Source: CBDCXF01 sp965223755 (GTDB lineage Bacteria > Acidobacteriota > Thermoanaerobaculia > Multivoradales > JAHEKO01). From it: a DNA stretch of 64,000 nt. The DNA is taken from contig CBDCXF010000001.1 in the NCBI GenBank assembly GCA_965223755.1, forward strand, positions 682,001 to 746,000. The letters run 5' to 3'. Positions within the stretch are counted from its first letter, which is position 1. The number at the start of each line of letters is the position of its first letter. The position numbers were made by a program, and so were the translations under genes. The notes below the pieces were generated by a model. It was not told the origin of the DNA. It did not search any database and saw only the letters and a list, made by a program, of their open reading frames with translations. Shown here one piece after another: positions 48,301 through 55,257 of this stretch.

Positions 48301-48874
48301 TCTCACCGAACAGCGCACCGATGTCTTGAAATCCATCGACAGCCTGCGCTCGACCATCGCCGAGATCGACGAGACTTCCTCCAAGCGGTTCCTAGCTACC
48401 TTTGAAGCAGTCAACAGACACTTTTCCGGCACCTTCGCCGAGCTCTTTGCCGGAGGCGAAGCGGAGATGCGCCTCATGGACGAGGACAACGTGCTTGAGA
48501 GCGGCATCGAGATCGTCGCCCGTCCCCCCGGCAAGCGCTTGCAGAATCTGATGCTGATGTCCGGGGGCGAGAAGGCACTCACGGCGCTGGCGCTGCTGTT
48601 CGCACTCTTTCGCCACATGCCATCGCCGTTCTGTATCCTCGATGAGGTCGACGCGCCGCTCGACGATCTCAATTGCCTACGCTTCATCGAAATGCTCAAG
48701 CGCATGGCCGCGGAAACCCAGTTCATCGTTATCACCCACAACAAGCTGACGATGGAAGCAGCCTCGACACTCTACGGCGTAACCATGGCCGAGCGCGGCG
48801 TGTCCAAAGTAGTGGCGGTGGAACTCGACGAGATCGACGTCGAAATCGAGGCTGCGGCCGCAGCTTCGGCGTAG
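45347..48874 (+). CDS. smc: Chromosome segregation protein SMC
   Basis: 1175 residues from the ATG at 45347 (MLKLETLEISGFKSFVD, the usual SMC start), preceded by GGAAGAGAG; the frame is open to 45182 but unconserved there. Walker A is GPNGCGKSNVADAV. Two long coiled coils flank a hinge at roughly 510-680. The C-terminal head has the signature LMSGGEKALTALALLFAL and Walker B FCILDEVDAPLDD. It condenses and helps segregate chromosomes with ScpA/ScpB, which are not in this window. It is monocistronic here and converges on the FG-GAP gene with only a 6-base gap. Confidence 0.97.
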   Translation: MLKLETLEISGFKSFVDPVDLTFSNSITGVVGPNGCGKSNVADAVTWVLGERSAKALRADVMDDVIFAGAAGRKPLGMAEVTLELATDPAFPHSQEGRLTIGRRVYRDGDSTFLINGKAGRLKDIKDLLAGTGLGLRAYSVIEQGKIDLILSGKPQERRRLLEEAAGVTKYRNRRHLTQLKLEEAVGNLNRLDDIVSEVERGIRSLKRQAGAARRYKQRKIDHEELLRTVLHMRGASLQQRLAQTEQELGALQDTVTSSAGDITGQEARVAELREAADQHGRQVSEHHREEAELAAAIQGRQEFLQGSKRTIAEIDERVAANQRLIKRTRAEVDEMGSRLKQLETVRTETLAARSTATDLLTSSDDLLSGAEKLVAQEQAAVEECRAALLDAFSTLSGERNRLNKQKTELEKGQFRLRRVQEERQRRSKLLSDVSSELKKSAGDAQSNRDAEDQLRQKLEREVEARSTIEERGAQLRSERSDLERQISRTSAALEFLIEASQEQAGRRVRIENRLEQAGVSNASFLADRISARKGWERAVDFFLDRLGDALVSDEDNADDLVAVLGSGEGSSAIVLPSTREHAAIDDKAILMPLSDALGLKANLGAALPPAYLVKSWSDARRLAEAHPTAAFLCQDGRWLQGRVLRVLGAKAQPGAIAREKERQQLETELPRLKVRLEDLESKLTQVDEDLQANAEATQNLRGELEAAHKRAAVAVTKEEEALGTKTRLTSEVAGLDNEKVEVEREIQRLQDSIDQHQKRVTELEERHQKAESAFDKQQGNLDQAREKREDTRASGASRRGALDVVVERLIAAEREIERLGQDRATADDRIGGWNEEAAELAARKERLLAEIQETETKLQAALEQKAELENQGGQLRDAWESVRQNLSEVERELAGGRTNIDQQRAALADQRVREASLRERLEHVQADHREHFGADLPEEPSQSEEPLEELEEQLESLRSVLERMGPVNELAAEELEEQQERHGFLTEQRTDVLKSIDSLRSTIAEIDETSSKRFLATFEAVNRHFSGTFAELFAGGEAEMRLMDEDNVLESGIEIVARPPGKRLQNLMLMSGGEKALTALALLFALFRHMPSPFCILDEVDAPLDDLNCLRFIEMLKRMAAETQFIVITHNKLTMEAASTLYGVTMAERGVSKVVAVELDEIDVEIEAAAAASA

Positions 48875-48880
48875 CTCCTG

Positions 48881-50641
48881 CTAGCTCGCTTGGCTCAAAT
48901 AGATATCCACCCGCACCGGCGTGGCGCGCTCCTTGCGCGGCTTCTCCAGCGGATGGACGACGTAGATGTCGGATCGCTCATCCCCGTTGAGGTCCAGCAC
49001 CCGCACCAACCCCAAATGCTCGGGCTTTTTCTCGAAAACGATGGTCTGGTCGGCAACTGCCGGATAGCGACAGTTACTGCGACCGTGGTGAATGGTGACC
49101 TTCTTGCCCCGGCCCAGTTGCACGAAGTCAGCCCTGCCGTCGCCGTCGAAGTCCCCCGCAAACTGGGACAAGTGGCGGATCTTGGCCTTGCGCAGATTGA
49201 TCTTGAACCGGCCCGATAAGTCCAAGCCCGGTACGGCTGCAAAGCCGCCGTCCTCGGCCTGGCAGGTGACCTGAAAGTCCATGCGCAGTTTGATCGACTG
49301 GGTCACCAAAACCCTAGTCAGCAGAGGAAGTATCGAGAAGTCGAGGTTGATCGAGACCAGATCAAGGCGACCATCACCATCCAAATCCTGAAAACCGCCC
49401 GGCAATCGGATGTCAACGTCGTCGCCTTCCTCTTGGTCGGATTCAGCGTCTGAGCCTTCAAAGCTGTAGCCGAAGGCTTCGAACTCGCCCCGCTCGCCTG
49501 CCAAGGAAAGATCGTCGTGCAGGTCGTAGATGGTGTAGCGATAGAGCGGCCGTTTGGCCGCGTCGATCTCTTGGCGGACGGTCGGTTCTTGCCAGCGCTC
49601 GACCTCCGAGCGAGCGACCGCGACGCTGCATTCTCCTACTTCCAACGGTCCGGCGAAAACGATAGCGGAAGAGTCCTCGTCGTCGTCATCGTCACTTCTC
49701 GCCTCCGCCTCGATCGATGTCGGCGCTCGCAGCGAAACGGGTGCGAAACCGAAATCGCCTAGATTGCGGTAGAGCACCACCTCGTTTTCTTCGCCGTCGA
49801 AATCGTGATGTCCGCGCAGAAAGACAAGGTCGTTCAAACCGTCGCAATTGAGGTCCCTCACTTCCGGCAGGCGCGGCCGCAGCGCGGCCGCCTCACGATC
49901 CTCCTCCCCTTCCGCGTCGAAGCCATCGTCCGCCGCCGGGCGGGGCGTCGGCTGTGCGACCTGACTTATACCCGCGGCCGAAAACCCCTGACCCGTCCCC
50001 GACACGATCGCCCATCCCTGCCGAGTCGGAAGAATGGCATCTATGTCTTCGTCGCCGTTGAGGTCATGTAAGAAATCGAGATGAGGATAGAACCGTTCAT
50101 CACCGCTGTAGGCGTTCGGCTGCTCGACTAGAGCTTCGAAAGCCAACGATGGGGTTTCTCCCGTACGCAAACGAACTGCTGACAGTCCCTCGTCGGTGAG
50201 CGCGATCAATTCGTCGCCGGCTCCCGTAGCTCGCACAGCAAAGGCGTGGATCGAAGTGTCCAATTCGAGCACCGGCAGCGGAGGCCGATAACCGGATCGA
50301 TCGGGAGCCCCGAGATACACCCGCAATTCCCGTCGATCGATCCACGACGTCACCACGTTCATGACCTCGACCATCCCCTCGACGCCGTCGAAGGTCGTCT
50401 GCTCGAACTCGGCGACATCGGCCCACTCGTTATAGGCCACCACCACCGCCAGGTCGAGGCTGCCGTCGCCGTTGAGATCGGCGGGGAAAATCGCCGCTGG
50501 AATCCCCGGCAACCGGATGGGTACGCGGTCGAATCCGGGCGCCCGGCCAGCGGCTACAGCCGCGCCATTGGAAAGTCCGGCCGCCAAGCAAACCCACGCC
50601 AAGGCGTGAGGAACGCATCGCCATATTCGAATTCCACGCAT
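48881..50641 (-). CDS. Secreted FG-GAP/VCBS-repeat protein
   Basis: 586 residues from the ATG at 50641, which gives a clean signal peptide (CVPHALAWVCLAAGLSNGAA); the ATG at 50701 would add 20 residues. Calcium-binding FG-GAP/VCBS blocks recur: DLNGDGSLDLAVV, DLNGDEDIDAILP, DLNCDGLNDLVFL, DLDGDGRLDLVSI, FDGDGRADFVQ and DLNGDERSDIYVV. This is an integrin-alpha-like propeller of about six to seven blades. Acidic insertions (DDDDDEDSS region; EGEEDREAAA) interrupt it. No enzyme domain is seen, so it may be an adhesin or polysaccharide binder. It converges on smc. Confidence 0.85.
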   Translation of the reverse strand: MRGIRIWRCVPHALAWVCLAAGLSNGAAVAAGRAPGFDRVPIRLPGIPAAIFPADLNGDGSLDLAVVVAYNEWADVAEFEQTTFDGVEGMVEVMNVVTSWIDRRELRVYLGAPDRSGYRPPLPVLELDTSIHAFAVRATGAGDELIALTDEGLSAVRLRTGETPSLAFEALVEQPNAYSGDERFYPHLDFLHDLNGDEDIDAILPTRQGWAIVSGTGQGFSAAGISQVAQPTPRPAADDGFDAEGEEDREAAALRPRLPEVRDLNCDGLNDLVFLRGHHDFDGEENEVVLYRNLGDFGFAPVSLRAPTSIEAEARSDDDDDEDSSAIVFAGPLEVGECSVAVARSEVERWQEPTVRQEIDAAKRPLYRYTIYDLHDDLSLAGERGEFEAFGYSFEGSDAESDQEEGDDVDIRLPGGFQDLDGDGRLDLVSINLDFSILPLLTRVLVTQSIKLRMDFQVTCQAEDGGFAAVPGLDLSGRFKINLRKAKIRHLSQFAGDFDGDGRADFVQLGRGKKVTIHHGRSNCRYPAVADQTIVFEKKPEHLGLVRVLDLNGDERSDIYVVHPLEKPRKERATPVRVDIYLSQAS

Positions 50642-50725
50642 CGACAGAAGTACGTCTTGAAATGCAGGGTGTTTCACCCTGCCCAAACCAATCGAACGCA
50701 AGCCAAGGCGCCGCCTGGTCGGCGG

Positions 50726-51328
50726 CTAGCCGATGAGATCCGAAGCCTCGCCCCAGGACCTCCCAAATACCAGTTCTTGGAGCGCCTTGCGCTGGCGCGG
50801 GGCGGTTTCGCGCTCCGCGAACGGCTCAGGCAAAGCGTCCGGCTCGCCACGACGACCGATGGCGATCGCCGCCGCCGGTTCGAAGTCCTCGGGGATAGCA
50901 AATGCCTCACGCGCAGCATCGGCCGAAAACCCGGCCATCTGGTGCACCGACCAGCCGCGCGCGGTCGCCTCTCCGACCAACTGGGCCACGGCCTGACCGG
51001 TGTCGTACCAGGCGTGCCGGTTGGGGTTTCCGTTGTGCGTATAGGTCGATTTGGCGACGGCGATCGCCAGAGCGGAGGCGGTCCCAGCCCACGGCTGATT
51101 GCCAGCCATCAAAGTATCGAAGATGGCGCCAAACACTTGGTCGCCGCGGCGCCCGACGATGAACCGCCAGGGCTGTTCGTTGAACGCGGATGCCGCCCAC
51201 TGCGCCGAACTCAGCAACGCGACCAGCTCACTCTCTGAAATCTCTTCATCGGTGAACGAACGCGGGCTCCAGCGCTCGGCAAAAAGATCGTGAATCGGTT
51301 GCTCGGTTGTCGCTCTACGATCGGTCAT
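50726..51328 (-). CDS. Nitroreductase-family flavoprotein
   Basis: 200 residues from the ATG at 51328 (an ATG at 51346 is also in frame). FMN-binding features are the N-terminal RWSPRSFTDEEIS, the SAFNEQPWRFIVG segment (usually S-x-x-N-x-Q-P-W) and GEATARGWSVHQM. The family reduces nitro compounds, quinones or flavins with NAD(P)H; the actual substrate is unknown. It lies between the FG-GAP gene and the zinc-ribbon gene on the same strand. The spacing upstream is 48 bases, so co-transcription with the SPFH pair is possible but not clear. Confidence 0.85.
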   Translation of the reverse strand: MTDRRATTEQPIHDLFAERWSPRSFTDEEISESELVALLSSAQWAASAFNEQPWRFIVGRRGDQVFGAIFDTLMAGNQPWAGTASALAIAVAKSTYTHNGNPNRHAWYDTGQAVAQLVGEATARGWSVHQMAGFSADAAREAFAIPEDFEPAAAIAIGRRGEPDALPEPFAERETAPRQRKALQELVFGRSWGEASDLIG

Positions 51329-51376
51329 GATGTTGACCCTTTCCACCTCTGTTTTCCAAAGACCGAACCGACTCGT

Positions 51377-52552
51377 TCAGCCCAGATAGATCACCAAGAA
51401 CACCACCAGGAGCGCCATGAGTGCCAGGAAAAAGATTTTCCAGCCGCTCTTGGGATAGTGCCCAGCCACCTTCCCGGTAACCCCATTGGCCACCACCTGA
51501 AAGCTCTTACCGTGGTAGTCATAGGTCAGATGCCATGCTGGAGCGAGAATGTGCTTGAACGTCTGCCCCGAGTACTTGGGGTAGATCTCAAGATTGCGAT
51601 AGGTATCGCCCGGCACTTCTTGCCCGCACATCCGGCGCAGTTGTGACTCCATCTGCTGCCGTGACGCCTGCGCCGCATCGATCAGAACGATGCGATAGTG
51701 CTCGACCAAGTAACCCGACAGGAAAGCGGTGTCATAGGGAACCAGCTCCGCAGTCGGGAACGGCTCGACCTGGCGCAGCAACTCCAAGGGCACCCCTTGC
51801 GTTCCGGGCACCAAGTCGTCGTCAAAGAAATGGTCCAGCTTTCCCGAAGCGGGCCGCCAGCGCACTTTTTGCACCGGGCGCGTCTGCACGCGACCGTTGG
51901 CGTCACGAAAGGTCTCGGTAACGGTGTAATACGTTCCGGACTGCGCCCGCCATTTACATGAAACTTGGGCGTCAAAGGTCCAGTACGGCAGATAGATGCC
52001 GCGCACCTGATCGACGAGAGCCTTCTTCTTGAGCTTGCCGGGAGCCAGCCACTTGGAGCCGAACCACTTGCGCAAGCGGTCACGAATCTTGCCCTCGTCG
52101 ACCATGAACGGCAGCACGCTCTGCGGTCGAATGGGGGGCTTGATCTCGTCGTAGTCGACCAACTCGGGTGAGCCGCAAAACTCACAGTTCTGACCGATGC
52201 GTCCGGGATCGAATACCGACACCGCCTTGCAGCTCCGGCAGCGAACGGTTTGCTTTTCGGCCTTCCAACCGCGCAGATGCTCGGGCATCTCGCGCAATGT
52301 GGTGACCAGATCGATCTCCTGGATTTTGCCGGTCTCGCGGTCGATCTCGTAGGGAGATTCGGTGCCACAATAGGGGCAGATCAATCTGTGTTTGGATGCG
52401 CTCCATTCAGCCTGCGCACCGCAGGCCGGACAGGAATGTTTCTCAAGGGCCGTGGTTTCGAGCCCACCGGTTTTGGCCTTGAGGTCAACACCGCTGGTGT
52501 TGCGGCCGGACCCGGGAATCGGTGGAGGCCCGTCGTCGGGAATGGTAGCCAA
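51377..52552 (-). CDS. Double zinc-ribbon, C-terminal membrane-anchored protein, partner of the SPFH gene
   Basis: 391 residues. Zinc ribbon 1 has C41/C44 (CPACG) and C59/C62 (CPYCG). Zinc ribbon 2 has C105/C108 (CRSC) and C123/C126 (CEFCG). A middle domain of about 200 residues (VRGIYLPYWTFDAQVSCKW onward) is followed by one membrane helix at the C-terminus (about 371-390). It therefore has a large cytoplasmic part and a tail anchor. Such proteins are known beside SPFH/YdjI-like genes, but their role is not established. The gene starts 18 bases after the SPFH-HTH gene, so the two are almost certainly one operon. Confidence 0.75.
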   Translation of the reverse strand: MATIPDDGPPPIPGSGRNTSGVDLKAKTGGLETTALEKHSCPACGAQAEWSASKHRLICPYCGTESPYEIDRETGKIQEIDLVTTLREMPEHLRGWKAEKQTVRCRSCKAVSVFDPGRIGQNCEFCGSPELVDYDEIKPPIRPQSVLPFMVDEGKIRDRLRKWFGSKWLAPGKLKKKALVDQVRGIYLPYWTFDAQVSCKWRAQSGTYYTVTETFRDANGRVQTRPVQKVRWRPASGKLDHFFDDDLVPGTQGVPLELLRQVEPFPTAELVPYDTAFLSGYLVEHYRIVLIDAAQASRQQMESQLRRMCGQEVPGDTYRNLEIYPKYSGQTFKHILAPAWHLTYDYHGKSFQVVANGVTGKVAGHYPKSGWKIFFLALMALLVVFLVIYLG

Positions 52553-52570
52553 TCGAGGTGCCTCGGTGGA

Positions 52571-53659
52571 CTACTCCGCCAAATACGCTTCCAAGGCCGA
52601 ACGCTTGACGCGGTAGGCGCTGCCGATCTTCTTGGCCGCCAACTCACCACTCTCGATCACGGCGAGCACATCGTCTTCGCCCACGGCGAGGATCTGCGCT
52701 ACTTGAGCAGGAGTCAGGATGTCGACGATCGCCGGCGTGTCCGAAGCCGGGCGCGGCTTGGCGGGGCCGGGGCCACCCGGGCTGTCGGCCGGCAGGAATC
52801 CGCCCTGCTCGCGCATCATTTGCTGAGCGATGGCGAAACCGACCGCCATCTCGGTCGCCATGCCGCCGGCGCCACCACCGGTTCCGCCTTCGGCCATCCC
52901 CTTGCCCATCTGGTACTTGACGTAATCGTTGAGGTTGCCGATCGCCTCCATTCCGGAACGCTTGTCAATCGCTTCCTCGACCTCGGGAGGCACGGATATG
53001 TTCTCGACGATGAAGGAGGTGATGTGGATGCCGTATTTGGCTCCCATCACCGGATTGATCAAGGGCAACAGCGCATCGCCGAGTTCGGTGTAGCGGCTGG
53101 CGGCGTCCAAAACCGGGATATTGGAACTGGCCAAGGCATCGGCAAAAACCGACACGACGCGGGAGCGCATGGTGTCGGAGAACTCTTCCAGACGGAAGGT
53201 GTGATCGGACCCGGCCACTTCCTTGAGGAACAGCTTGGCGTCAACGATCTTGAAGTCGTAGGTGCCGAAAGCCCGCGCACGAACGATGCCGAGATCGTCG
53301 TCGCGCATCATGATCGGGTTGGCGGTGCCCCACTTGTTGGCCGTAAACAGCCGTGTGTTGATGTAGTAGACGTCGGCCTTGAACGGCGACTCCAAGCCAT
53401 ACTTCCAACTCTTGAGACGAGTCAGGATCGGAATGTTGTCGGTGGTGAGGGTGTGCTTGCCGGGCTCGAAGGTGTCGCCAAACTCACCCAAATAGACGAA
53501 CTGCGCCACCTGCGACTCGCGCACGATGAGCTGGGCGCCGCGTTTGATTGCCTTGTCGTCATCGGGAAAGCGCCACGCCAAGATGTCGCGTGAATCGTCG
53601 GTCCACTCGATGATCTCGAGCAGTTCACCTTTGAGGAATTCAAGAATTCTGGATGCCAT
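52571..53659 (-). CDS. SPFH/Band-7 protein with C-terminal excisionase-type HTH
   Basis: 362 residues. The YdjI-type SPFH domain occupies about 1-240 (ILEFLKGELLEIIEWTDDSR; then GAQLIVRESQVAQFVYLGEF). It is followed by a Gly-rich linker with a hydrophobic stretch (AVGFAIAQQMM), a Pro-rich segment, and at about 312-362 a helix-turn-helix of the HTH_17/excisionase type (LTPAQVAQILAVGEDDVLAV ... YRVKRSALEAYL). YdjI relatives usually end in a zinc ribbon; here that module is on the separate downstream gene and an HTH takes its place. No N-terminal membrane helix is evident. The function may be a scaffold that recruits DNA or reads an epitope, but this is speculative. Confidence 0.82.
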   Translation of the reverse strand: MASRILEFLKGELLEIIEWTDDSRDILAWRFPDDDKAIKRGAQLIVRESQVAQFVYLGEFGDTFEPGKHTLTTDNIPILTRLKSWKYGLESPFKADVYYINTRLFTANKWGTANPIMMRDDDLGIVRARAFGTYDFKIVDAKLFLKEVAGSDHTFRLEEFSDTMRSRVVSVFADALASSNIPVLDAASRYTELGDALLPLINPVMGAKYGIHITSFIVENISVPPEVEEAIDKRSGMEAIGNLNDYVKYQMGKGMAEGGTGGGAGGMATEMAVGFAIAQQMMREQGGFLPADSPGGPGPAKPRPASDTPAIVDILTPAQVAQILAVGEDDVLAVIESGELAAKKIGSAYRVKRSALEAYLAE

Positions 53660-53766
53660 GTCGACTCTCCTCCGTGGAAGTCATGATTGATGTCTTAAGA
53701 GCTAGTACCTTCTCTCGTTTTCAGCCACTCTCGTGGGTGTCCATTGTACGGGACTCCGTCGTTGTC

Positions 53767-53800
53767 ATCTCGAGCGCAGGCGCAGCCGTAGTCGAGAGAT
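53767..53800. repeat. Short dispersed-type hairpin
   Basis: ATCTCGAGCG ... GTCGAGAGAT forms an imperfect hairpin within GTCATCTCGA...GAGATCT, a pattern common as small dispersed palindromic repeats in other genomes. It sits in the 295-base gap upstream of the SPFH gene, next to the three tandem units. Confidence 0.5.
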
Positions 53801-53821
53801 CTGGGGACTGAGTTCCGCCAA

Positions 53822-53965
53822 CCCGTCATCCCCGCGGAGGGACGGTCGCGGGGAGGGGATCCCAACGCCAACTCGTCATCCCCCGGAGGGACGGTCGCGG
53901 GGCGGGGATCCCAACGCCAACCCGTCATTCCCGCGGGCGGGCGTGGGGCGGGAATCACCGATCCC
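53822..53965. repeat. Three tandem REP-like units of about 49 bases
   Basis: Units start at 53822, 53872 and 53921. The first two are nearly identical (CCCGTCATCCC and CTCGTCATCCC followed by the same core and CCAACGCCAA). Each begins with GTCATYCC and carries the reverse element GGGGATCCC or GGGAATCAC, so each can form a GC-rich hairpin. The third unit is diverged and overlaps the 3' end of the GNAT gene. Together with the hairpin at 53767 they fill the gap upstream of the SPFH gene. Confidence 0.85.
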
Positions 53966-54263
53966 ATACATCCTCGAACTCTTGCGGCGACGTCTCGAAT
54001 ACCCGCCGCACATAGATACAGGACGGTGAGATCTTGGAGCCAGTTGCCCGTGCATCTTCGACTACACGATCGACCAACTTGCGCGCCAATCCCAGACCGC
54101 GGCGCCGGGGATCGACGAAGGTGTGGTTGACCAACAGCCGGTCGGGCACCGTGCGCACGTAAGTCAATTCTCCAGCGCGAGTGCCGTCTACACGCAGTTC
54201 ATAGCGACCGAAGTCGTCTTCCTCGTGGCGCTCGATTTCGAGTGCCTCTATGTTCTCAGACAA
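53955..54263 (-). CDS. Small GNAT-type acetyltransferase (YidJ/COG2388-like)
   Basis: 102 residues. The fold is the short GNAT variant: GRYELRVDGTRAGELTYVRT, LLVNHTFVDPRRRGLGLA (acetyl-CoA binding R-x-x-G-x-G), LVDRVVEDARATGSKISPSC and a final YVRR. This small group resembles yeast/human GTT1-type proteins and acetylates unknown acceptors. The only start upstream of the conserved part is a TTG at 54261-54263, which is the last base set of a 16-bp tandem repeat. The 3' end runs into a REP-like unit, so both ends of the gene are bounded by repeats. Confidence 0.75.
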   Translation of the reverse strand: MSENIEALEIERHEEDDFGRYELRVDGTRAGELTYVRTVPDRLLVNHTFVDPRRRGLGLARKLVDRVVEDARATGSKISPSCIYVRRVFETSPQEFEDVWDR

Positions 54264-54316
54264 CTTGTTTCTCAGACAACTTGTTTCTCAGACAATTTGT
54301 TTCTCAGGCAATTTTG
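54253..54316. repeat. Four 16-bp direct repeats over the GNAT start
   Basis: TTCTCAGACAACTTGT occurs twice exactly (54253-54268, 54269-54284), then as TTCTCAGACAATTTGT (54285-54300) and TTCTCAGGCAATTTTG (54301-54316). On the minus strand each unit carries TTGTCTGAG or TTGCCTGAG, i.e. a potential TTG start. A 16-base unit is not a multiple of 3, so copy number shifts the frame upstream of the gene. Confidence 0.9.
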
Positions 54317-54330
54317 TGACCTCGGATTAA

Positions 54331-55122
54331 CTAGATGTGCAACCGGTAGGGCACGGCGGTTGGTACATCGATCACCAGAACTCGCGCCGCAGTTTCCCGT
54401 GGCCGCAAGGTCACCGAACTCCCGCCAGCATCATCCTTGGCTTCGATCACCACCAGGTCGCCGATGTCGGCAGTTTGGCGATCCTCATCGCTTTCCCAAA
54501 CGACGGAGCCGTCAATCGCGACGGCAACCAAGCCGCGCCCCTCCTCGACGGACGCAGTCCAGCCGGCGCCTTCGCTCAGCCGTACCTCGTTGACTTCGAC
54601 ATCGGTCTCCAAACTGAGAACGCCCTGGGCCCCCAAGACATGCTTGACCTCAACGCCATCGTGCGAGCGATCGATCTGGAAATCGTCGGCGCTGAATTCG
54701 TGGTATTTCGCAGGAGCGCGCAGGGTTTTCTCCAGATCTGGATGGAACCAAATCTGAAAGAACTCACCACCTTCGGAGAGACCTTCTTCATGCGAGATAC
54801 CCGACCCCGTCTGCATTACCTGAATGCCGCCTTCGGCCACCGTACTCAGATTGCCCGCTGAGTCGCGGTGCACCATATGTCCAGCGAGGCAGTAGCTCAT
54901 GATCTCGAAACCGCGATGCGGATGCAGTCCGATCAGCCCGCCCTCATTCGACTTCGCCCACGCCCAGTAGAGCAACGGCCCCACCGCTCGGATCTTTGGA
55001 AATTCCTGGGGAAATCCAATCGGCTTGTTTTCGGTAATCCGACCACCATCAAAGGCACCGGTAACTTGCTGCGCCACCGGCAGATGGCGAATGGTCGTTT
55101 TCGTCAGTTGTGTAGTCGTCAT
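54331..55122 (-). CDS. Pirin-family bicupin protein
   Basis: 263 residues from the ATG at 55122 with GGGAG 9 bases upstream; the frame is open to 55197. The N-terminal cupin holds the pirin metal ligands in LHPHRGFEIMSYCLAGHMVH (two His, then another) and the Glu in SGISHEEGLSEGGEFFQIW. A second cupin follows. Bacterial pirins act as quercetin dioxygenases or as redox-linked regulators; which applies is unknown. It is transcribed divergently from a MarR-type gene. The shared region contains perfect inverted repeats, so it is probably that regulator's target. Confidence 0.9.
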   Translation of the reverse strand: MTTTQLTKTTIRHLPVAQQVTGAFDGGRITENKPIGFPQEFPKIRAVGPLLYWAWAKSNEGGLIGLHPHRGFEIMSYCLAGHMVHRDSAGNLSTVAEGGIQVMQTGSGISHEEGLSEGGEFFQIWFHPDLEKTLRAPAKYHEFSADDFQIDRSHDGVEVKHVLGAQGVLSLETDVEVNEVRLSEGAGWTASVEEGRGLVAVAIDGSVVWESDEDRQTADIGDLVVIEAKDDAGGSSVTLRPRETAARVLVIDVPTAVPYRLHI

Positions 55123-55162
55123 CGTCGCGACTCCCTTCTTCTCACTTGTGGTGGTGCAGGCC

Positions 55163-55220
55163 CTCACGACCGTGAGGTGTGGTTGCACGTACAACAATGT
55201 TAACCTTGCCGCAGAGGCAA
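55163..55220. promoter_or_regulatory. Operator-like inverted repeats between pirin and marR genes
   Basis: Three palindromes lie in the 135-base divergent region: CTCACG-AC-CGTGAG (55163-55176, perfect), GTTGCACGTACAAC (55182-55195, GTTG-n-ACGT-n-CAAC symmetry) and TTGCC-GCAGA-GGCAA (55206-55220, perfect). This is the layout expected for a MarR dimer that represses its own gene and a divergent target. The middle site best resembles typical MarR operators. Confidence 0.6.
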
Positions 55221-55257
55221 ATATTCCCGGCTACCTCCTAGCCAGCAGGAGACCGTA

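Noticed and set aside
52250..53593. 447-residue rightward open frame
   Set aside because: Antisense shadow of the SPFH and zinc-ribbon genes; His/Gly/Asp-rich nonsense composition.
54253..54316. CRISPR array
   Set aside because: The units are contiguous 16-bp direct repeats without spacers and no cas genes are nearby.
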